Assembly: GCF_006965485.1 (NCBI RefSeq)
Contig: NZ_CP041360.1
Span: 6,552,501-6,616,500 of the forward strand
Reading direction: 5' to 3'
Source of the DNA: Spirosoma sp. KCTC 42546
GTDB lineage: Bacteria > Bacteroidota > Bacteroidia > Cytophagales > Spirosomataceae
Length of the DNA: 64,000 nt
In this document: in pieces, positions 8,849 through 18,064 of the stretch
Numbering within the stretch: position 1 is the stretch's first letter
How the letters are laid out: each line of letters opens with the position of its first letter
Program-made: the position numbers and the translations under genes
Notes under the pieces: generated by a model
Database searches by the model: none
What the model was told of the DNA's origin: nothing
The model's input: only the letters and a program-made list of their open reading frames with translations

Positions 8849-8866
8849 CCGGACGTCCTCGTCCGG
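8849..8866. repeat. Short GC-rich hairpin in efflux operon
   Basis: CCGGACG-TCCT-CGTCCGG forms a perfect 7-bp stem just after the stop codon of the TolC-family gene. There is no T tract, so it may be an mRNA-stabilising or attenuating hairpin, or a palindromic repeat, rather than a full terminator. Confidence 0.5.
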
Positions 8867-8926
8867 GTGAATCAGCACTTAGTCTAACTCACACTTACAA
8901 AGCCGGGCGGCCCGCTCGCCACCAAA

Positions 8927-10006
8927 ATGAAAATCAACATCTTAGCATTACTCAGCATCATAACGGCCGTTACCTCCTGCGGCCCTAAACCTACCCCGGA
9001 AGTAGCCGGGGCCTTTATGCTCTCCGATACGATGATGCACCGCATCCGGCTGGATAGTGCCACCATCCAGCCCATTCGAAGCGAGCTAACGCTGGTGGGC
9101 AAGGTGGTAGCCGACGAAAATCGGGTCATCAAGGTGTTCCCGCTGGTAGGTGGTAACGTGGAGGACGTGAAGGTGGAGTTGGGCGATTATGTCCACAAAG
9201 GGCAAACGCTGGCGTCTATCCGGTCGGGGGAGGTAGCGGATCTGGAACGCCAGGCGATTCAGGCGCAATCGGATCTGTTACTGGCCGAAAAAAACCTACG
9301 GGTAGCCCAGGATTTGTTTGAGACTAAACTTACCTCCCAACGCGAAGTAGTAGCCGCTCAGAAAGAGGTGGAAAAAGCGCAGGCAGAAGCCAACCGGGTA
9401 AAGGAGGTATCACAGATTTACGGTATTGGCAAATCGTCCATGTACACCGTAAAAGCGCCCATTGACGGCTATGTAATCGAAAAAAACATCAACCGCGATA
9501 TGCAACTCCGCTCCGATAATGCAGATAATCTCTTTACCATTGGCCAGATCAGCCAGGTGTGGGTGCTGGCCAACGTCAACGAAAGCGATATCGGCCAGGT
9601 ACGCACGGGTATGGAAGCCAGCGTGCAAACGCTGAGCTACCCCGACGAGAATTTCAGTGGGAAAGTCGATAAAATCTATACGGTACTGGACCCCAATACA
9701 AAGGCAATGACCATCCGGATTCGGCTCAACAACCAGGGCCTGAAACTCCGGCCAGAGATGCACGCTACCGTAACCCTGCGCTATGAAGACGGCGGTCAAC
9801 TGGCTACTGTGCCCTCAGATGCGGTCATCTTCGATCGCTCCAAGCAGTACGTCATGGTCTTCCGAAGCCGATCAGATATTGAAACCCGCGAAGTGGATAT
9901 CCTCAAATCGCTGGGCGACCGGGCCTACATCAAGCAGGGCATTAAAGCCGGCGAAAAAGTCATTTCCAAAAATCAGTTGCTGGTTTACAACGCACTTAAT
10001 AATTAA
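8927..10006 (+). CDS. RND efflux periplasmic adaptor (CzcB/HlyD type), lipoprotein
   Basis: A 359-residue membrane fusion protein. The N-terminus is a lipoprotein signal with Cys18 (AVTSC). A biotinyl-lipoyl-like half (VGDYVHKGQTLASI-type residues around 85-100), a helical hairpin (ADLERQAIQAQSDLLLAEKNL to about 165) and a beta-barrel region (MYTVKAPIDGYVIEKNINRD) follow in the usual order. It links the inner-membrane RND pump to the outer-membrane duct. It starts 91 bases after the TolC-family gene and is followed after 105 bases by the pump gene. Confidence 0.9.
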   Translation: MKINILALLSIITAVTSCGPKPTPEVAGAFMLSDTMMHRIRLDSATIQPIRSELTLVGKVVADENRVIKVFPLVGGNVEDVKVELGDYVHKGQTLASIRSGEVADLERQAIQAQSDLLLAEKNLRVAQDLFETKLTSQREVVAAQKEVEKAQAEANRVKEVSQIYGIGKSSMYTVKAPIDGYVIEKNINRDMQLRSDNADNLFTIGQISQVWVLANVNESDIGQVRTGMEASVQTLSYPDENFSGKVDKIYTVLDPNTKAMTIRIRLNNQGLKLRPEMHATVTLRYEDGGQLATVPSDAVIFDRSKQYVMVFRSRSDIETREVDILKSLGDRAYIKQGIKAGEKVISKNQLLVYNALNN

Positions 10007-10009
10007 AAA

Positions 10010-10110
10010 AGGAGAAAGGAGGAAAGGGAAGAGGGAAGAAAGGGATACAATACCAAAACTGTTTTCTCTTTTCCCTCCTCCCTTTCCTCCCTCCTCCCTT
10101 TCCTCCTTCT
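10010..10110. repeat. Long imperfect inverted repeat, purine arm/pyrimidine arm
   Basis: The left arm (10010-10044) is built of words such as AGGAGAAAGGAGGAAAGG, and the right arm (10063-10110) is the pyrimidine complement of the same words. The right arm ends 2 bases before the ATG of the RND pump gene, so the hairpin would cover its ribosome binding region. It belongs to a group of such hairpins in this window. Confidence 0.75.
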
Positions 10111-10111
10111 C

Positions 10112-13100
10112 ATGAATAAATTCATCCGTAACCTGGTCGGCTTTTCGCTCAAGAACCGCTTCTTCATTTTCTTCATGACGGCGGTGCTGATCATTGCTGG
10201 TATTTTCAGCTATTTACGTACCCCGCTGGAAGCATTTCCTGATGTAACGAATACCCAGATTATTGTCGTGACGGAATGGAGTGGCCGTTCGGCCGAAGAA
10301 GTCGAGCGTTTCGTAACTGTACCGATTGAGGTGGCCATGAACTCTGTACAGCGGAAAAGTAACGTCCGCTCAACCACCATGTTCGGGCTATCGGTCATGA
10401 AAATTATCTTCGAGGATGGCGTCGAGGATTTTTTTGCCCGCCAGCAGGTAAATAACCTGTTGCGTAATGTGTCATTACCCGAGGGTGTCGATCCTGAAAT
10501 ACAGCCTCCTTATGGTCCAACGGGTGAAATTTTTCGCTACACACTCGAAAGCAAAAAACGCGATAGTCGAGAACTTCTTACGCTGCAAAACTGGGTTGTT
10601 GACCGCCAGTTACGGAGCGTACCGGGCGTGGCCGATGTTGTTGCCTTTGGGGGGCGCGATAAAATGTACGAGTTACGCGTTAACCCGACGCAGCTGACCA
10701 AATACGACATTACACCGTTGGAAGTGTATCAGGCCGTTACCCGCAGCAACATTAATGTGGGGGGGGATGTCATCGAGCGTAACGCGCAGGCTTACGTTGT
10801 TCGCGGGATTGGTCTATTAACATCCATTCAGGATATTGAGAACATTCTCATCGAGGAAGTGGGCGGTAATCCGGTACTGGTTAAAAACGTAGCGGAGGTC
10901 GCTGAATCGAACCTGCCGCGTGTTGGCCAGGTAGGCCTGGACACAAACGACGATGTGGTTGAAGGCATCGTGGTTATGCGGAAGGGCGAAAACCCCAGCG
11001 AAATTCTAGGCCGGGTAAAGGCTAAAATTGAGGAATTGAACACTCAGGTTCTCCCATCGGATGTCAAGATGGTCACCTTCTACGACCGGGATAACCTCAT
11101 CGAATTCTGTACGCAGACTGTCCTGCATAACCTTACGGAGGGAATTGTACTGGTAACGGTCATCGTGTTTCTGTTCATGGCCGACTGGCGAACCACGCTG
11201 ATCGTATCAATCATCATTCCCCTGGCACTCCTGTTTGCATTCATGTGCCTGAAACTACGGGGCATGTCGGCCAATTTGCTGTCCATGGGCGCGGTTGATT
11301 TTGGTATTATCATTGACGGGGCCGTAGTCATGGTCGAAGGCATCTTTGTCTCGCTGGATCATCTGGCGCATCGCGTCGGGATGGAACGTTACAACCGCAT
11401 GGCCAAACTCGGGCTAATTCGGAAAACGGGTGGCGAGCTGGGGAAAGCCGTCTTTTTCTCCAAGCTGATAATTATTACCGCCTTGCTCCCCATTTTTTCC
11501 TTCGAGAAAGTAGAAGGGAAAATGTTCTCGCCCCTGGCCTGGACGCTAGGGTTCGCCTTGTTGGGAGCGCTCTTATTCACCCTCACGCTGGTGCCGGTAT
11601 TGTGTTCAATGCTTCTTCGGAAAAACGTTCGGGAGAAAAATAACCCTATCGTCAATTTCTTTAACTGGATTGTCATGGCTGGTTTTGGCTGGTGCTATCG
11701 TCACCGTCGGATTAGTCTGGTTGGAGCCATTGCCTTCATGATGGCTACGTTTTTCTCTTCCAGCATGCTGGGAACCGAGTTTCTGCCTCAGCTAAACGAA
11801 GGGGCGCTTTGGGTAACCGCCGAATTGCCCATGAGTATGTCGCTACCCGAAAGCGTTGATATGGCCAAAACCATTCGCCGGGACCTAAACACCTTTCCTG
11901 AGGTCAAACAAGTGCTTTCGCAAGTGGGGCGCTCCAACGATGGTACAGACCCGAATGGTTTCTATTTCTGCCAGTTTCAGGTCGATCTGAAGCCTAAAGA
12001 AGAATGGCCCGAACGTCGGGCCGGGCGCAAGTTTACCACCGAGCAGTTGACTGATGAGATGGACGCCAAACTCAAGAACTACGCGGGTGTCCTGTACAAC
12101 TACTCACAACCGATCATCGACAATGTAGCCGAAGCCGTAGCGGGGTACAAGGCCAGTAATGGCATCAAGATTTTTGGGCCGGATGTCTATGAACTGGAAA
12201 AGTACGCCAACCAGGCTATGGACGCCGTTCGGGACGTTGACGGAATTAAAGACTTAGGCATTATTCGAAATGTGGGCCAGCCTGAAATAAGTGTGCTGTT
12301 TCACGATCATAAAATGGCACTTTATGGCGTTTCGACCGCCGATGCCCAGGCGGTGATTGAGATGGCCATCGGCGGTAAAACGGCGTCGGTCCTGTACGAA
12401 GGCGAACGAAAGTTCGACATTCGGGTTCGGTTCCTGCCTGAGTATCGAAAAAGCGAAAACGACATTATGCGGTTGATGGTACCGACGATGAGTGGCGGAA
12501 AAATTCCACTAAAAGAGATCGCCACCATCCGGCAGATTACCGGCCCAGCATTCATTTACCGCGACTTAAACAAACGCTTCATTGGGGTAAAGTTTTCGGT
12601 ACGTGGCCGTGATTTGGGCGGTACCATTGCCGAAGCACAGCAACGGGTCCTTCAAAAGCTTCAGACAGCCAAAGGGTATTCGGTGGAGTGGGTCGGCGAG
12701 TTTGAGAATCAGGTACGGGCCACCGAGCGGCTGGGCCAGGTTGTACCGATCAGTATTGCCGCTATTTTCGTTATCCTGTTTATCACGTTCGGCAACGCCA
12801 AAGATGCGGGTCTGGTCTTGTTTAATGTACCTTTTGCGCTCATTGGTGGTATTCTGGCGTTGCACGTAACGGGTATGAACTTCGGTATCTCGGCGGGTGT
12901 GGGCTTCATTGCCTTGTTTGGCATCTGCGTCCAGAATGGCGTTATCCTGATTTCGGTCTTTAACCAGAATCGAAAAGATCGAATGCCACTCGACGAGGCT
13001 ATTCGAGAGGGTGTTCGATCCCGCATTCGGCCCGTGGTTATGACAGCGCTCATGGCGGCTATCGGCCTCCTGCCAGCCGCCGTCTCGACCGGCATTGGCT

Positions 13101-13237
13101 CCGAAACCCAAAAACCTCTGGCTATAGTCGTTATTGGCGGATTGATTACCGCAACCGTATTAACCCTGCTGATCTTCCCGATTATTTACCGGCTATTTAA
13201 CCGGCACCACATACACCGGCTTAGCGACTTGGATTAA
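10112..13237 (+). CDS. RND heavy-metal-type efflux pump (CzcA/CusA family)
   Basis: A 1041-residue inner-membrane proton-driven pump. It starts with the usual cytoplasmic segment and TM1 (FIRNLVGFSLKNRFFIFFMT), then the periplasmic domain (TPLEAFPDVTNTQIIV). The TM4 motif DFGIIIDGAVVMVEG is that of the HME subfamily, and a second pseudo-symmetrical half begins at about residue 520. Length agrees with CzcA/CusA (about 1040). Substrate is probably a divalent or monovalent metal, though some Bacteroidota members of this clade export other compounds. It forms a complex with the two preceding gene products. Confidence 0.92.
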   Translation: MNKFIRNLVGFSLKNRFFIFFMTAVLIIAGIFSYLRTPLEAFPDVTNTQIIVVTEWSGRSAEEVERFVTVPIEVAMNSVQRKSNVRSTTMFGLSVMKIIFEDGVEDFFARQQVNNLLRNVSLPEGVDPEIQPPYGPTGEIFRYTLESKKRDSRELLTLQNWVVDRQLRSVPGVADVVAFGGRDKMYELRVNPTQLTKYDITPLEVYQAVTRSNINVGGDVIERNAQAYVVRGIGLLTSIQDIENILIEEVGGNPVLVKNVAEVAESNLPRVGQVGLDTNDDVVEGIVVMRKGENPSEILGRVKAKIEELNTQVLPSDVKMVTFYDRDNLIEFCTQTVLHNLTEGIVLVTVIVFLFMADWRTTLIVSIIIPLALLFAFMCLKLRGMSANLLSMGAVDFGIIIDGAVVMVEGIFVSLDHLAHRVGMERYNRMAKLGLIRKTGGELGKAVFFSKLIIITALLPIFSFEKVEGKMFSPLAWTLGFALLGALLFTLTLVPVLCSMLLRKNVREKNNPIVNFFNWIVMAGFGWCYRHRRISLVGAIAFMMATFFSSSMLGTEFLPQLNEGALWVTAELPMSMSLPESVDMAKTIRRDLNTFPEVKQVLSQVGRSNDGTDPNGFYFCQFQVDLKPKEEWPERRAGRKFTTEQLTDEMDAKLKNYAGVLYNYSQPIIDNVAEAVAGYKASNGIKIFGPDVYELEKYANQAMDAVRDVDGIKDLGIIRNVGQPEISVLFHDHKMALYGVSTADAQAVIEMAIGGKTASVLYEGERKFDIRVRFLPEYRKSENDIMRLMVPTMSGGKIPLKEIATIRQITGPAFIYRDLNKRFIGVKFSVRGRDLGGTIAEAQQRVLQKLQTAKGYSVEWVGEFENQVRATERLGQVVPISIAAIFVILFITFGNAKDAGLVLFNVPFALIGGILALHVTGMNFGISAGVGFIALFGICVQNGVILISVFNQNRKDRMPLDEAIREGVRSRIRPVVMTALMAAIGLLPAAVSTGIGSETQKPLAIVVIGGLITATVLTLLIFPIIYRLFNRHHIHRLSDLD

Positions 13238-13248
13238 GCGGGATTAGC

Positions 13249-13289
13249 AAAAAATAAGTGGTGACATAGCATGTCACCACTTATTTTTT
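13249..13289. terminator. Bidirectional rho-independent terminator
   Basis: AAAAAATAAGTGGTGACA at 13249-13266 pairs with its exact complement at 13272-13289 around a 5-base loop. An A tract on the left and a T tract on the right make it work in both directions, between the convergent RND pump gene and the aminotransferase gene. Confidence 0.9.
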
Positions 13290-13334
13290 GCCTGTTAACC
13301 TACCTTCGTGGCTAGAAACCCACGCGACAAGGGC

Positions 13335-14477
13335 TTACGAAACCAATTTCAGGCCATCGGCAAATGCCTGCATCTGGGGCATGGTACCCAGCGACACGCG
13401 GCACCAGTACTGACCGTCGAATTTCCACTGCCGGATGCTTACCCCCTGCTCCATCATACGGGCTACGAAATCTTCGCCCTTCATCCGGATCGGGAACATC
13501 ACGAAGTTAGCGCCCGATGGCAGCGGCTCGTAGTTATGCTGTTTCAGAACACCCAACAGATAATCTTTCGATTCCTGCGCCTTACCGAGCGAGTATTTGA
13601 TAAAGTCTTTATCCTGCAAACTAACACTAGCAGCACGTAGGGTCGTTACACTGATACAGCCTCCACCCGTTGAGAATTTAGTGATCTGCTCCAGCAACTC
13701 AGGTTTTGCAATCATATAACCCGTCCGCAAACCAGCAAAGCCGTGTACTTTCGAGAACGTCTTGGTAATGATGACGTTGTAGCCCTTCTTCACCATATCC
13801 ACCATCGTGTAAGCTTTCGGATCAGGCGTGTAGTCGATATACGCTTCATCGACCAGGATCGGGGTCTTGGTACCAACAGCTTCGCAGAAAGCACGAAGTT
13901 TAGCCGGATCGACCGTGATAGCTGTTGGGTTATTGGGATTACACATATAAACCATACCCGTCTGGCTACCTATGCGCTCGTTGAGCTTATTCAGGTTTAT
14001 GTCGTACCCATCAGCCGCTACCAGTGGAACACGATCCATAGTGATACCATGTTTGATAGCTGCCCGTGGCAGTTGGTCAAAAGTTGGATCGGGAGCAACA
14101 ATAGTACGGCCAGCGTTTGGCCGATAGGCAGCCCACAGGGAAGCGGCCGTCAGCAACTCGCCTGAACCGGCACCTAACAATACATAGTCTTCAGGAACAC
14201 CTTCAGTATCGGCAACTAATTTGCGAAACTTTCGGGCCGACTCCATGGCGTAGAGATAGCCATCGGGAGCAGCCTCCGTAATGGTTTTAATCGCCTTGGG
14301 CGAAGGACCATACGGGTTTTCGTTCGCCGATAAACGAGCCTTCAGCACACCGTCTTTCGGCAGTTTGAAGCCTACTGGCATTTCGGGTTCTGGTTCACAG
14401 AATGCAGCAGGCGCAGCTGCCAAACTTAAGCCTGATAACACACTGGCCCGAAGCCAGTCACGACGATTGAGAGACAT
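13335..14477 (-). CDS. Tat-exported class I/II aminotransferase (HisC-like)
   Basis: A 380-residue PLP-dependent aminotransferase resembling histidinol-phosphate aminotransferase. After the N-terminal Tat-type signal (RRDWLRAS, residues 5-12, then a hydrophobic stretch ending near AFC) come the fold-type I markers: SANENPYGPSP, the substrate/PLP region NPNNPTA (181-187), VDEAYIDY (209-216) and the PLP lysine Lys243 in TFSKVHGFAGLR. The Tat signal means it should act in the periplasm or on a membrane, unlike biosynthetic HisC, and no his genes are nearby. Possible Cys27 suggests it may be lipid-anchored. The substrate is unknown. Confidence 0.87.
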   Translation of the reverse strand: MSLNRRDWLRASVLSGLSLAAAPAAFCEPEPEMPVGFKLPKDGVLKARLSANENPYGPSPKAIKTITEAAPDGYLYAMESARKFRKLVADTEGVPEDYVLLGAGSGELLTAASLWAAYRPNAGRTIVAPDPTFDQLPRAAIKHGITMDRVPLVAADGYDINLNKLNERIGSQTGMVYMCNPNNPTAITVDPAKLRAFCEAVGTKTPILVDEAYIDYTPDPKAYTMVDMVKKGYNVIITKTFSKVHGFAGLRTGYMIAKPELLEQITKFSTGGGCISVTTLRAASVSLQDKDFIKYSLGKAQESKDYLLGVLKQHNYEPLPSGANFVMFPIRMKGEDFVARMMEQGVSIRQWKFDGQYWCRVSLGTMPQMQAFADGLKLVS

Positions 14478-14880
14478 AAGCGAAGGTTATTTTTATCGCA
14501 TGAACAAATGAACTGACGACTAGAATTTAAAGGAAGGAACGGCTTCCAGAAGCACTAGACAGGAAGTCGTAAATGATTATTTTGTTGTACTCTATCGAGT
14601 AGACCAAATATATGGCCCAAAATAACGTTTTCAAATTATATTTTAATATAATTGAGTAACTAGTAAAGAAAATTTTAATAAATATAAAATTCACCAAATA
14701 AAACTAAACTATTCAAAGTCAGATTAATCCTGTTGAACAATTTGCGTCAATTCCTTCACTTACATATTCCAGGCGCTTTAAAAATAGCCTTATGGAGCCG
14801 CAAAATCCATACCATGCCTTTCTCACAAAAAATAGTAACCAATTTTTCATTTTCCGTGAAATAGCCAGTAGATTTGGGGT
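14478..14880. other. 403-bp AT-rich intergenic region
   Basis: This divergent spacer is clearly AT-rich in 14580-14700. A TAGATTTG box at 14869-14876 matches the Bacteroidota -7 consensus TAnnTTTG and would place transcription start at or very near the ATG at 14881, suggesting a leaderless mRNA for the downstream gene. No gene, repeat or RNA structure was recognised in the rest. Confidence 0.5.
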
Positions 14881-15249
14881 ATGAAAAATGAAGACCGGAT
14901 TATAGAATTGTTAGCTGAAACGCTTCAGCGAATAGACCGTCATAATGAAGAAATTGCTCGCCTTAACAAAAAATTTGATCGGCATGCTGAGCAGTTTGAC
15001 CAGCACAACGAGCTATTAGAATTGTATAGCGAGCGACTTGAACGTCAGCAGGAAGAAATAGGGGCCATAATAAGCCAAATTCAGAAGCATCAGGAACGCC
15101 TGGACAGACACGGGGAGGCATTCGGCTCCTTACGTGAGCGTACTGAATCCATTCATCAAAGTGCACTTGAACAGCAGAAAGCATATCAGGCAATGACCGA
15201 ATTATTAATGCACCACAATCGCGCTCTGGTAGCCAAAGGAATTCTATAA
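14881..15249 (+). CDS. Small coiled-coil protein, unknown function
   Basis: A 122-residue hydrophilic protein, almost entirely heptad-like helix (ELLAETLQRIDRHNEEIARLNKKFDRHAEQFDQ...), with regularly spaced His residues in DRH/DQH repeats. No signal peptide or membrane segment. The coiled coil suggests a homo-oligomer or a partner-binding adaptor, but I do not recognise a family with known function. Its 3' end overlaps the convergent glycosyltransferase gene by 6 bases. Confidence 0.7.
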   Translation: MKNEDRIIELLAETLQRIDRHNEEIARLNKKFDRHAEQFDQHNELLELYSERLERQQEEIGAIISQIQKHQERLDRHGEAFGSLRERTESIHQSALEQQKAYQAMTELLMHHNRALVAKGIL

Positions 15250-16266
15250 ATCCAGTTGCGCCAATTCCTCTACCCGAATACCCCAGGCGCACTTAAAATG
15301 ACCGAGCGGGCACGCCTTCCGCCCATGCAGGTTACAGGGTTTACAGTCGAGCAGTTCCGGCGTTTGCACCACCCGCGATACATCAGCCAAAGGACCAAAC
15401 CCAAACTCAGGTACCGTCGAACAGAAAATAGCCGTTGTCGGTGCGTTCATAGCTGAGCACAAATGTAAAGGGGCTGAATCGTTGACGTAGTTCATGACAG
15501 CGCCCTGCTGCAAAGCCGCCGATTTCAGTAAACTCAATTTACCCGCCAGATTAACCACCTCCGCTCGTTCACTCAACGTTTTTAGTATTTCACAGGCGGC
15601 CATATCGGTTGGTGCCCCCAATAAATAGATCGTGAGGTTTTTGGGTAAAGACTTTATCAATTCTACCCATCGCTCAGTCGGGTATTGTTTGGTAAACCAG
15701 ACCGACATTGGGGCCATGCACACATAGGACTGACTTTGGTAGCCTTTCACAGCTGTATAATCGGCAACGGACGGGTAGAGCTTAGGTCGATGCCGGGGAG
15801 GCTCTGCTATTCCTAGTACTGGTAACATTCCGGCATTGCGATCAACCTCATGAACACCCGGCTCAAACCGGTGATCAACCTGATGCGTAAAAAATCGTGC
15901 GAATGGATTTTTAGTAAAACCAATGGTAACCTTCGCTCCCGAAAAAGCCGTCAGTAGCCCCATGGTGCCATAGCGTTGCAGATTCAGAACCGCATCGTAT
16001 TTCCGTTCGCGCACGGTTCGTAATAACCGCCATAAATCCCGATATTTGGTACCCTTTTTCTGCCAAACCAGCACGTCGGTCAAAAACGGATGATTAGCGA
16101 GCAGACTCTCATTTCCCTGACGAACCAGCACATCCAGTATAGCATCGGGCCGGGCTTCGTGAAGTTGTTCAAGCAATGCCGTAGCCAGAATCACGTCGCC
16201 GATGAAAGCGGTTTGGATAATCAGGAACCGGGGCGGTTTGGTTGCGGTTATCATGAGTACGCTCAA
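15244..16266 (-). CDS. Glycosyltransferase family 9 (ADP-heptose:LPS heptosyltransferase-like)
   Basis: A 340-residue GT-B-fold enzyme of family GT9. N-terminal FLIIQTAFIGDVILATALLEQL matches the family start in which the conserved Asp lies in the GD motif. The C-terminal half contains the nucleotide-sugar binding region (NDSAPLHLCSAMNAPTTAIFCSTVPEFGF). It probably adds heptose or a similar sugar to lipopolysaccharide core at the inner membrane. It is divergent from the M16 peptidase gene (31 bases apart). The exact sugar and acceptor cannot be told. Confidence 0.88.
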   Translation of the reverse strand: MSVLMITATKPPRFLIIQTAFIGDVILATALLEQLHEARPDAILDVLVRQGNESLLANHPFLTDVLVWQKKGTKYRDLWRLLRTVRERKYDAVLNLQRYGTMGLLTAFSGAKVTIGFTKNPFARFFTHQVDHRFEPGVHEVDRNAGMLPVLGIAEPPRHRPKLYPSVADYTAVKGYQSQSYVCMAPMSVWFTKQYPTERWVELIKSLPKNLTIYLLGAPTDMAACEILKTLSERAEVVNLAGKLSLLKSAALQQGAVMNYVNDSAPLHLCSAMNAPTTAIFCSTVPEFGFGPLADVSRVVQTPELLDCKPCNLHGRKACPLGHFKCAWGIRVEELAQLDL

Positions 16267-16297
16267 TACGTCGTTACGACTGCGTAAATAAATAAGA

Positions 16298-17533
16298 ATG
16301 GAAGATTACGAAGTTTATACTCTGCCCAACGGAATTCGGATTGCGCACAAACAAATACCCCATACGCAGATTGCCCATTGTGGCATTATGCTCGACATCG
16401 GTAGCCGCGACGAACAGCCTCACCAGCAGGGACTAGCCCATTTCTGGGAGCATATGGCTTTCAAAGGTACGGAGAAACGAAAATCGTACCACATTATCAC
16501 TCGACTGGAAAATATTGGTGGCGAATTAAATGCCTATACCACAAAAGAGAAGGTTTGCTTTCACGCATCTGTTTTAGACGCTCATTTTGACAAAGCGGCT
16601 GAACTACTGGCCGATATTACCTTTCACTCGGTCTTTCCCGAAAAGCAGATCGAGCGGGAACGTGGGGTTATTCTGGAAGAAATGGCGATGTATTATGACT
16701 CGCCCGAAGATGCTATTCAGGACGATTTCGATGAATTAGTCTTCCCGAACCATGCACTGGGTGGAAATATACTCGGTACCGCCGAAACGGTTGGCTCCTT
16801 TGGACGCGAAGATCTGCAACGATTTATTGCCGAGAATTACGACACCAGCCGGATTGTGTTTGCCTCCGTCAGCAAATTGCCGTTTAAGCAAGTGGTGAAA
16901 GTGGCCGAAAAATATTTCCAGGACGTTCCTGCGCAGCACTCGGCCCGGCAGCGCAAAAAACCAACGGATTACGTGCCACGCCAAACGCGTGTCGAGCGCC
17001 CCATTACGCAGGCGCAATGTGCCCTCGGTCGTCCTGCTTACGGATTGACCGACCCCAGACGGCTTCCTTTTTTTATGCTCATCAATCTACTGGGTGGACC
17101 GGGCATGAACTCCCGACTGAACCTAAATCTGCGCGAAAAATATGGTCTGGTGTATTCAATTGATGCCAGCTATACGCCTTATTTAGACACCGGTTTTCTG
17201 GGTATCTACTTTGGCACCGATCCTAAAAAAGTAGATAAGGCACAGTCGTTAATTATGAAGGAGTTGAAACGCCTGCGCGAACAGCCGCTGACAACCCTGC
17301 AACTTCACCAAACGAAAGAGCAATTGATTGGTCAATTGGCGATGGCCGAGGAGAGTAACAACAGCTTTATGCTAATGATGGCCAAAAGCTTGCTGGATAT
17401 TAATCGCGTTGAATCGTTAAATGACATTTTCAACGACATTAAAGCTGTCACAGCAGAACAACTGCAAACGCTGGCTCAGGAGTCGTTTGATGAGAGCCAG
17501 TTCAGTACATTGACGTTTATACCTGAAAAATAG
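16298..17533 (+). CDS. M16-family zinc protease
   Basis: A 411-residue insulinase-superfamily peptidase. The inverted zinc motif HFWEH is at residues 48-52, with the third ligand Glu in the ERERGVILEEM segment near residue 128. The C-terminal half keeps the R/Y substrate-binding region (NSRLNLNLREKYGLVYSIDAS). No signal peptide is present, so it may be cytoplasmic. The length fits single-chain bacterial M16B enzymes that work as dimers. Confidence 0.93.
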   Translation: MEDYEVYTLPNGIRIAHKQIPHTQIAHCGIMLDIGSRDEQPHQQGLAHFWEHMAFKGTEKRKSYHIITRLENIGGELNAYTTKEKVCFHASVLDAHFDKAAELLADITFHSVFPEKQIERERGVILEEMAMYYDSPEDAIQDDFDELVFPNHALGGNILGTAETVGSFGREDLQRFIAENYDTSRIVFASVSKLPFKQVVKVAEKYFQDVPAQHSARQRKKPTDYVPRQTRVERPITQAQCALGRPAYGLTDPRRLPFFMLINLLGGPGMNSRLNLNLREKYGLVYSIDASYTPYLDTGFLGIYFGTDPKKVDKAQSLIMKELKRLREQPLTTLQLHQTKEQLIGQLAMAEESNNSFMLMMAKSLLDINRVESLNDIFNDIKAVTAEQLQTLAQESFDESQFSTLTFIPEK

Positions 17534-17624
17534 TTTGTAGTTTGAGGTTTGATGTCTGAAGTTGGCTGGCTCGTCTGTATTCACGAGCCAGCCAACTTCA
17601 GACATCAAACCTCAAACTACAAAC
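17533..17624. repeat. Perfect 42-bp inverted repeat with 8-base loop
   Basis: The left arm 17533-17574 and right arm 17583-17624 are exact reverse complements, separated by CTGTATTC. The arm starts with GTTTGTAGTTTGAGGTTTG, a pattern of reiterated short words. It begins at the stop codon of the M16 gene and ends 24 bases before the ATG of the MazG-like gene. Confidence 0.97.
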
Positions 17625-17648
17625 CGCACCGGCGGACCAGCTCTACTT

Positions 17649-17975
17649 ATGACTATAAAAGACGCCCAAACCACTGTTGACGACTGGATCAAAACTGTTG
17701 GGGTCCGGTATTTCAACGAACTGACCAATATGGCCCAGCTAACAGAGGAAGTTGGTGAGGTAGCCCGCATCATTGCTCGGCGTTATGGCGAACAGTCCGA
17801 AAAAGAATCAGATAAAAACAAAGATCTGGGCGATGAACTGGCTGATGTACTTTGGGTGCTTATCTGCCTGGCTAACCAGACCGGCGTTGACCTGACGGAC
17901 GCGTTTCAGAAAAATCTGGATAAGAAGAATGGGCGGGATGCCACCCGGCATTTGAACAATGAGAAATTGAAGTAA
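17649..17975 (+). CDS. MazG-like nucleotide pyrophosphohydrolase
   Basis: A 108-residue all-alpha NTP pyrophosphohydrolase. The metal-binding motifs EExxE (Glu33, Glu34, Glu37 in LTEEVGEVAR) and ExxD (Glu63, Asp66 in GDELADVLW) are intact, as in the short dimeric dCTPase/MazG-like proteins. It likely hydrolyses non-canonical or excess (d)NTPs. I chose ATG 17649 because the longer reading frame would run through the upstream 42-bp hairpin and the family begins close to this Met. Confidence 0.9.
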   Translation: MTIKDAQTTVDDWIKTVGVRYFNELTNMAQLTEEVGEVARIIARRYGEQSEKESDKNKDLGDELADVLWVLICLANQTGVDLTDAFQKNLDKKNGRDATRHLNNEKLK

Positions 17976-17979
17976 CCTG

Positions 17980-18005
17980 TACCCGCGGACTCAAGCCCGT
18001 GGGTA
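17980..18005. repeat. Palindromic repeat TACCCGCGG..CCGTGGGTA
   Basis: TACCCGCGG (17980-17988) can pair with CCGTGGGTA (17997-18005) with one G-T pair, just after the MazG-like gene. The ACCCGYGG/CCRCGGGT word resembles palindromic repeats seen between genes of many bacteria. Its function is unknown. Confidence 0.5.
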
Positions 18006-18009
18006 TACC

Positions 18010-18047
18010 AAAAATCCCCGCTGAAACCAGTTTCAGCGGGGATTTTT
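18010..18047. terminator. Bidirectional rho-independent terminator
   Basis: AAAAATCCCCGCTGAAA (18010-18026) pairs perfectly with TTTCAGCGGGGATTTTT (18031-18047) around a CCAG loop, flanked by A and T tracts. It lies between the convergent MazG-like and fatty acid hydroxylase genes. Confidence 0.93.
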
Positions 18048-18064
18048 GTTGGAAGGAAAGTCAA

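Noticed and set aside
10010..10110. IS or MITE ends
   Set aside because: Arms are low-complexity words, no flanking target duplication is seen and no sequence is shared with the other hairpins.
12566..13111. Minus-strand open frames inside the RND pump gene
   Set aside because: The RND frame is complete and family-typical; antisense frames are long only because of codon bias.
17562..17648. Longer N-terminus for the MazG-like protein
   Set aside because: It would translate the right arm of the 42-bp palindrome; the family starts at the Met at 17649.
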